NCBI RefSeq assembly: GCF_007197555.1 | Contig: NZ_CP041614.1 | Location: 124,001 to 188,000 of the forward strand | Origin: Shewanella psychropiezotolerans | GTDB taxonomy: Bacteria; Pseudomonadota; Gammaproteobacteria; Enterobacterales; Shewanellaceae | DNA: 64,000 nt | Direction of reading: 5' to 3' | Part shown: piece after piece, positions 59,130-64,000 of the stretch | Layout: each line of letters begins with the position of its first letter | Numbering within the stretch: the first letter of the stretch is position 1 | The notes under the pieces: model-generated | Database searches by the model: none | Told to the model about the DNA's origin: nothing | Seen by the model: the letters and a program-made list of their open reading frames with translations, nothing else | Position numbers and translations under genes: made by a program

Positions 59130-60140
59130 ATGAATATAGTCAGTTTTATTTTGGGTGCTCCCATTAAGCCTAAAAGGCAATCACAACGGCTTGTGGCTGT
59201 CCGTGGTGAGATTGAATCGCTAAGAGCCCATTATAATGAGCATATCGAGCCACTCACCCGTAAATTTGAGAACCGCCGAGTGGCTTGTCTGAAAACGCTT
59301 AGACAACGTATTTATATGAGTATTGGCCTTTTCGCGGCTATTGTTTTTGTGGTCTATCTATTCGATACTCGCCAGCGGCTGGATATCCCCTGGTTTCTCT
59401 ACCTCTTACCTGTGTTACCACTTTTCTGGTGGTCAAGCAGGCCCGTTAAGCGCTATAAGAGTGATGTTAAACAGCGGGTATTCCCTAAAATATTCAGTTA
59501 TTTTGGTGATGACTTCATCTTTAGTCCGACCCATAGCATGAGCTTGTCGGTACTCAAGCGTTCAAAACTACTTCCGCATTATGACGATGCTAAGTTCGAA
59601 GATTATGTTCAGGGCACCCATAAGGGAGTGGAGATAGTGATCAATGAGCTGCAGCTGACCAAAGAGGTGAGGCGGAATAAAAGCCGCGACACTGAGACAG
59701 TATTCAGAGGTGTGATGGTTCAACTCAGCAGTCATAAGAAGTTTAATGGCCATACCCTTGTGGTGAAAGCCCGTGGAGGACTGATCAATTTCCTGTCTGA
59801 TTCATGTAACAGCCTGTCTCGAGTCAAGCTGGAAGATCCGAGGTTCGAGAAGCGGTTCGATGTATTTTCCTCGGATCAGATCGAAGCGAGATACTTGCTC
59901 ACTGTGAGTTTTATGGAGCGCCTGCAGGAATTGGCTAGCTGTTTCACTGGTAAGATACAGTGCGCCTTCTATGATGATAAGCTACTAATCATGCTTGCCA
60001 GTCGTGATAATCGATTCGAGTTAGGCTCAATTTTCAATGGTGCTACCTTCGAGTATGAGTTCAGCCAAATAAACAAAGAGATGCAACAGCTATTTGCTAT
60101 GATTGAAGTACTTAAACTCGATGAGTACACAGGACTCTAG
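59130..60140 (+). CDS. DUF3137-like membrane protein
   Basis: A 336-residue protein with two membrane segments (about 62-80 and 86-101) followed by a soluble domain from about 110. The pattern after the segments (PKIFSYFGDDFIFSP, GVEIVINELQLTKEVRR, FDVFSSDQIEARYLLTVSFMERLQEL) matches proteins of the DUF3137 family, frequently encoded next to lemA. Function unknown. The next gene starts at the base after its stop. Confidence 0.8.
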   Translation: MNIVSFILGAPIKPKRQSQRLVAVRGEIESLRAHYNEHIEPLTRKFENRRVACLKTLRQRIYMSIGLFAAIVFVVYLFDTRQRLDIPWFLYLLPVLPLFWWSSRPVKRYKSDVKQRVFPKIFSYFGDDFIFSPTHSMSLSVLKRSKLLPHYDDAKFEDYVQGTHKGVEIVINELQLTKEVRRNKSRDTETVFRGVMVQLSSHKKFNGHTLVVKARGGLINFLSDSCNSLSRVKLEDPRFEKRFDVFSSDQIEARYLLTVSFMERLQELASCFTGKIQCAFYDDKLLIMLASRDNRFELGSIFNGATFEYEFSQINKEMQQLFAMIEVLKLDEYTGL

Positions 60141-61136
60141 ATGATAAAAAGGCATGGAGACTCGATTGAAAGCCTACAGAGGCAAGAGTGTTTGATAACA
60201 TTTTCAATCTTGAGTTTTATAATAGGTATCTTGCTCACCGTGGGCCCAGTTCAGGCGGGGGATGAAGCCGAACTAGAACTACAACCACAGTTACAACCAC
60301 AGCATAAACCTCACTATAAGGCTAGTTACTCAGAAACCGGGCTGGTCGTGACTCAGCAAGCCAGTGAAGAAACTCGCTTTAATGAAGCAACGGGTACTCA
60401 GAATTCGGGAACGTGGATAAAAAGCGTTCATTCGACCCGTACTGTAATGTCGACAACTGCTAAAAGAAGTCAGCCCCATATGTTGGATAATAACAGCCTA
60501 ATTCAAGCACCAAGTACTCCCATACCCAGCTATTTACAGTCAAGCACCTCTAAGGCTCGAGGGGTATCGACTGGCATAACCGAGAATGGCAGCGAGCAAC
60601 TTAAAGTCTATCAGTATAAACAAGCCAATGGCGTGATGGTTTTTGCTGATCATGCTCCGGGTGGTAATGATTATCAGGTGCTGCTCTATGACTGCTATGC
60701 CTGCCGTCCGGATTCAGATCTGGATTGGCGTAGGATGCCACTGTTTTCCCATGACTATGATGAGTTGATTGGCCAAGCGGCTAAGAGACACAAGCTAGAT
60801 CCGGCGCTTATTCGCGCGGTGATCCACGCAGAGTCTGCCTTCAATGTGTTTGCACTTTCCCGGACGGGAGCCATGGGCTTGATGCAGTTGATGCCGGAAA
60901 CCGCCAAAGAGTTAGGTGTGATTAATGCCTTTAAACCGGATCAAAACATAGATGGTGGCGCAAAATATTTAGCTCAGATGCTAAAGCGCTTCGATGGTGA
61001 CATAGAGCTTGCCTGCGCCGCCTACAATGCTGGCCCCACCACGGTCACTCAGTATAATGGCATTCCACCGTACCCAGAGACCCAAGCCTATGTAAAACGA
61101 GTTAAGATCCTTCTACAGAGGTATCGTAAATCCTAG
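60141..61136 (+). CDS. Exported lytic transglycosylase (SLT domain)
   Basis: A 331-residue protein. The first about 50 residues include a hydrophobic signal or anchor (about 22-36). A low-complexity Gln/Pro/Leu stretch (about 46-60) and a linker lead to the C-terminal SLT domain (about 215-331): [32 protein letters not shown] with the catalytic Glu, and [30 protein letters not shown]. It cleaves peptidoglycan glycan strands. It begins at the base after the preceding stop. The 3' end is duplicated just downstream. Confidence 0.9.
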   Translation: MIKRHGDSIESLQRQECLITFSILSFIIGILLTVGPVQAGDEAELELQPQLQPQHKPHYKASYSETGLVVTQQASEETRFNEATGTQNSGTWIKSVHSTRTVMSTTAKRSQPHMLDNNSLIQAPSTPIPSYLQSSTSKARGVSTGITENGSEQLKVYQYKQANGVMVFADHAPGGNDYQVLLYDCYACRPDSDLDWRRMPLFSHDYDELIGQAAKRHKLDPALIRAVIHAESAFNVFALSRTGAMGLMQLMPETAKELGVINAFKPDQNIDGGAKYLAQMLKRFDGDIELACAAYNAGPTTVTQYNGIPPYPETQAYVKRVKILLQRYRKS

Positions 61137-61179
61137 TTTGAGCCGAGTCAAAGCAAGCTAAGAAGGGTATTGCACACTC

Positions 61180-61246
61180 TACCCAGCCGAGACCCAAGCC
61201 TATGTAAAACGAGTTAAGATCCTTCTACAAAGGTATCGTAAATCCT
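61180..61246 (+). repeat. Duplicate of the lytic transglycosylase 3' end
   Basis: From GAGACCCAAGCCTATGTAAA through the codons for the last residues to AAATCCTAG this repeats the end of the gene at 61071-61135 with a single base change in about 60 bp, plus a small insertion at its beginning. Confidence 0.85.
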
Positions 61247-61251
61247 AGTTC

Positions 61252-62684
61252 CTAGGTTCTAGAGTCTAGGAACTGATTAACCTCGCGATTCTTATCTGCT
61301 CTCAGATGATGCCAAACCATAGGCGCCACTATCATAAACATCAGCACATTAGAGATCGGCATGGCGAGCCATACGCCTTCGACACCGAGCCAGGGGGCAA
61401 GAAGTAGAGGAAGGGAAGTTGGATTAACATATTACCTATGGATATTCCTAACGCCTTCTTTCCCTGATTAACGGCCATGAAGAACATGATAGCTAACACC
61501 AGGTAGCCATCGAGAAACATGGCAAACAAGTGTAGCCGTATGCCAGATGTGGCCTCCTGTATCAGGCTGGTATCCTCTGCGTTAAAGAGTCCAATGATGG
61601 TACTCGGGAACAGATTCAAGATGAGTAACCAGGCTATTCCCGCTGTGATGGTGACCTTAGTCGCTAGGACCAGCACCTTCTTGATGTTCTCCGTCTGCTT
61701 GGCCCCGAAGAAATAACTCACTGGCGGTTGCATCCCTTCCCCTAATCCCTCAGCAACAAAATAATAGAGCACCATCAGGTAGCCGACAATGGCAAAAGCG
61801 CCTACGGTGACTGGTGAGCCATATTCCATAAATAGGCGGTTATGCAGTGCGAATACGAAGCTGGTGTAGAGGTACATGACAAAACTCGATGAGCCTAAGA
61901 GCAATATCTGCCTGGCTAATTTTATATCAAAGCGCATGTTTGCGAAATTAAGCGTTAAGTTGCTGACTTTCATCTTGGTAAAAGAAGATAGGAAATAGAT
62001 GACTCCGCAACTTGCCACCGCTATCTGGGCTGCTACCGTCGCAATTGCTGCGCCGTGAAGCGCCATGTCCAGCTGCACGATAAAAATATAATCCAGCAGA
62101 ATATTGAGACAAGCTCCCATCACCATCAGGCCTGTGGCTAGGTTTGGGCTCTCATCGTTGCGAATTAAGATCGGAATCGCCGAGGCCAGGATGGTAAAAG
62201 TGACACTCCAGCTAAAGGGAGCTAGGTATTGTTGGGCCAGTATCAAGGTGTTACCGGTTCCGCCTTGTGCCAGTAACAGGCTGGTTCCGCTCATAAACAA
62301 CACCAGCGAGCCTAACAGGCCGAAACCTAAAATCAGGACTGCCGCGGTGGCTAAGGTATGGTTTGTCTTGAGTGATTGGGCGAGTGTTCCCTTGTTAGTG
62401 CTGGATGAGGCTTGTTCTTGCCCTCGGTTAATTGATAACAGACTACCGGAACCCATGCCGATCATCAGGCCAATGCCGGCAAAGATATAGATGATTGGCC
62501 AGGCCATATTGATGCCGGCCAAGCCTTCATAACCCACGTATTGACCGATAAAAATGCCATCGACAATCTGATAGAAGCCGTTAACCAGCATGGCTGCTAC
62601 CGACGGAATAGCATAACGCCAGAAGGTGCGGTTAATGCTCTGTTTCGAAGAGTCGGATATTGGATGGGTCGCGTTGGCCTGCAT
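61252..62684 (-). pseudogene. MATE-family exporter, one-base frameshift near the end
   Basis: A multidrug/oligosaccharide flippase-type protein with about 12 helices (FWRYAIPSVAAMLVNGFYQIVDGIFIGQYVG, MGSGSLLSINRGQ, GLGEGMQPPVSYFFGAKQ). In the given frame it ends at 61341 after an odd tail (SVSKAYGSPCRSLMC). One added C at 61413-61415 restores ..QLPLPLLLAPWLGVEGVWLAMPISNVLMFMIVAPMVWHHLRADK.. to a stop at 61252, giving 477 residues. The LysR gene at 62832 diverges from it and may regulate it. Frameshift or sequencing error. Confidence 0.82.
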
Positions 62685-62831
62685 AGATCACTTCTGAATG
62701 TTAAGTATGGAATCTGGATGTGATATTAGGTTATCCTTAATTTTCGGATTGATTAAGTTAGTTTGTATCCGATAATCGGATATATTGCTTATTTAGAGAC
62801 GATACTAGGATGAGAGAAAAAGGGAAATGAT

Positions 62832-63728
62832 ATGAACTGGACGCTTTATCAGCTGGAAGCCTTTGTGCTTGCGGTGAACCATGGTTCGTTCTCTGCGGCA
62901 GCAAGAAAGCTGGGTAGGGCACAATCCAGGATCAGTACGGCGATTGCTAATCTGGAGGTCGATCTGGGCTTTGAGCTATTCGATCGCAGTGCCAAGTTAC
63001 CTGTGCTTACTAAGCATGGAGAAGATATGTTTATTCAGGCTCAAGCCGTACTCGAACAGTGCCAGCGATTACAATCTCGTGCCATGACTCTCAGTACCGG
63101 TCAGGAAATCGCGTTAACTGTGGCGATGGATGAAGCGGTTCCAGTTAACGCTTTCGAGCTCTTGTTCGAGCAAGTCGCAATACAATTTCCTCTGTTGAAG
63201 TTGACGATTATCAATGGCTCAAGAGATGATATCGCCTCATGGGTCGATGAAGGTAAGGCCGATATGGGCATCGTTTTTCATGTGAGGGAGTTACCGGGTT
63301 CATTAGAGTTTATGTCTATCGGCCAATTCAGGCAGTCACTGATAGTGTCACCTAAACACGCATTAGCAAAAATTTCGTCTCCAAGCATCGCCGATCTCAA
63401 TCAATATCGTCAGCTAGTGATCCGTGATCGTGTCGGCGATAGCCTGGCCAAAGCGCTATCGCCGAACCATTGGTATATCGATAGTTACTATTATATGACG
63501 GCACTCGTTATACGTGGCGTTGGCTGGGCACTCGTGCCCGAGCATGTGGTCAATGCCGAATGGTATTCAGGCGATGTTGTCGAACTGTCGACGGAATATA
63601 TTCCTGATCCTTTATTAGTTGAAATGGGTGTGGTTAATCGCCGAGATAAAGCCTATGGCCCAGTAATGGAGTGGTTTTTTATCGAAATAGAGTCCATGTT
63701 TAAGTCAAATAGCCTTCAAAATTATTGA
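62832..63728 (+). CDS. LysR-type transcriptional regulator
   Basis: A 298-residue regulator. The helix-turn-helix is FSAAARKLGRAQSRISTAIANLEVDLGFELFDRSAK, and the C-terminal domain (about 88-295) is of the LysR substrate-binding type. It diverges from the MATE gene across 147 bp and precedes the NTF2-like gene by 44 bp in the same direction. Confidence 0.9.
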   Translation: MNWTLYQLEAFVLAVNHGSFSAAARKLGRAQSRISTAIANLEVDLGFELFDRSAKLPVLTKHGEDMFIQAQAVLEQCQRLQSRAMTLSTGQEIALTVAMDEAVPVNAFELLFEQVAIQFPLLKLTIINGSRDDIASWVDEGKADMGIVFHVRELPGSLEFMSIGQFRQSLIVSPKHALAKISSPSIADLNQYRQLVIRDRVGDSLAKALSPNHWYIDSYYYMTALVIRGVGWALVPEHVVNAEWYSGDVVELSTEYIPDPLLVEMGVVNRRDKAYGPVMEWFFIEIESMFKSNSLQNY

Positions 63729-63772
63729 TTTGTGCTAACTTAAGTTTAAGTACTGAGAGAAGGAGGGATTGC

Positions 63773-64000
63773 ATGTTAACTAGTTTAAAGCAAAAACTCG
63801 TCGAGTTAGAACTCTACTTGCTTAAGTCCGATGTCCGCTCATCACCCGCGGAGTTAGATCTGCTCATTCATGAAGATTTTCATGAGTTTGGTGCGTCCGG
63901 TGCCAGTTTTGGTAAGCGGGAAGTACTCGAATGTTTACCTAAAGAGAAGTGCCCAAACTTCTGTGCCACTAGTTTCGAGCTGATAATGTTATCAGAGGAT
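63773..64000 (+). CDS. NTF2-like (DUF4440) protein, cut by the window end
   Basis: The first 76 codons are present, from ATG 63773 with the ribosome site AAGGAGG. ELYLLKSDVRSSPAELDLLIHEDFHEFGASGASFGKREVLECL fits the start of a DUF4440/SnoaL-like domain, with the L-x-x-D-F-x-E-x-G-x-S-G pattern. It may be cotranscribed with the LysR gene. Confidence 0.75.
   Translation, partial: MLTSLKQKLVELELYLLKSDVRSSPAELDLLIHEDFHEFGASGASFGKREVLECLPKEKCPNFCATSFELIMLSED

Overview
The window looks like a chromosomal segment of a marine gammaproteobacterium, most probably a Shewanella. The reasons are the protein content (TorF-like porin, tungstate/molybdenum cofactor operon, several LysR regulators, hldE-coaD pair, two-component systems), the moderate GC content and a Shewanella-style long palindromic intergenic repeat. 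This assignment is inference; no 16S gene is present.

Layout. 0.1-9.6 kb is a cell-envelope region: a frameshifted WavE-like glycosyltransferase, a nucleotidyltransferase-HAD fusion and a small-molecule kinase (minus strand); then hldE (frameshifted in a C run), coaD and a Wzi-like outer membrane protein (plus strand); then an AT-rich GT11 fucosyltransferase, mutM and a small membrane protein. 9.7-15.7 kb is one minus-strand block for tungstate/molybdate uptake and molybdopterin cofactor synthesis (tupABC, mobA, a mobB-moeA fusion, moaA), with degenerate copies of the moaA 3' end behind it. 16.0-19.5 kb is a divergent sigma54 response regulator and sensor kinase. 19.58-20.59 kb holds three tandem RyhB small RNA genes on the minus strand, each with its own Fur-box promoter and terminator. 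20.8-31.3 kb contains yhhQ, an orphan periplasmic binding protein, menF, an HD-GYP phosphodiesterase, a PqiA-like protein, a large hybrid sensor kinase and a YeiH-type exporter. 31.4-35.85 kb is an accessory block (LysR, exported metallo-beta-lactamase-fold protein, ecotin-domain fusion) between two diverged ~105-bp direct repeats, the right one being the gor terminator region. 35.9-54.2 kb is mostly housekeeping and envelope genes (gor, prlC, GST, glycosylase, MFS and RND efflux, two porins). 54.3-55.7 kb has an RDD gene with a frameshift and a lipase gene split by a 260-bp palindromic MITE-like element. 55.8-64 kb has an AbgT transporter, a long intergenic stretch with two minus-strand terminators, a lemA-DUF3137-lytic transglycosylase operon, a frameshifted MATE exporter, a LysR regulator and the start of an NTF2-like protein.

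Three themes run through the window. (1) Iron-responsive RNA control: a triple ryhB array. (2) Mobile and duplicated small sequences: four copies of one palindromic repeat family, and repeated duplication of gene 3' ends (moaA, lytic transglycosylase, one LysR, the gor terminator). (3) Single-base frameshifts, four of five fitting loss of one base in a short C or G run (hldE, wavE-like, RDD, MATE). These may be real decay, phase variation or sequencing error, and the raw sequence alone cannot decide which.
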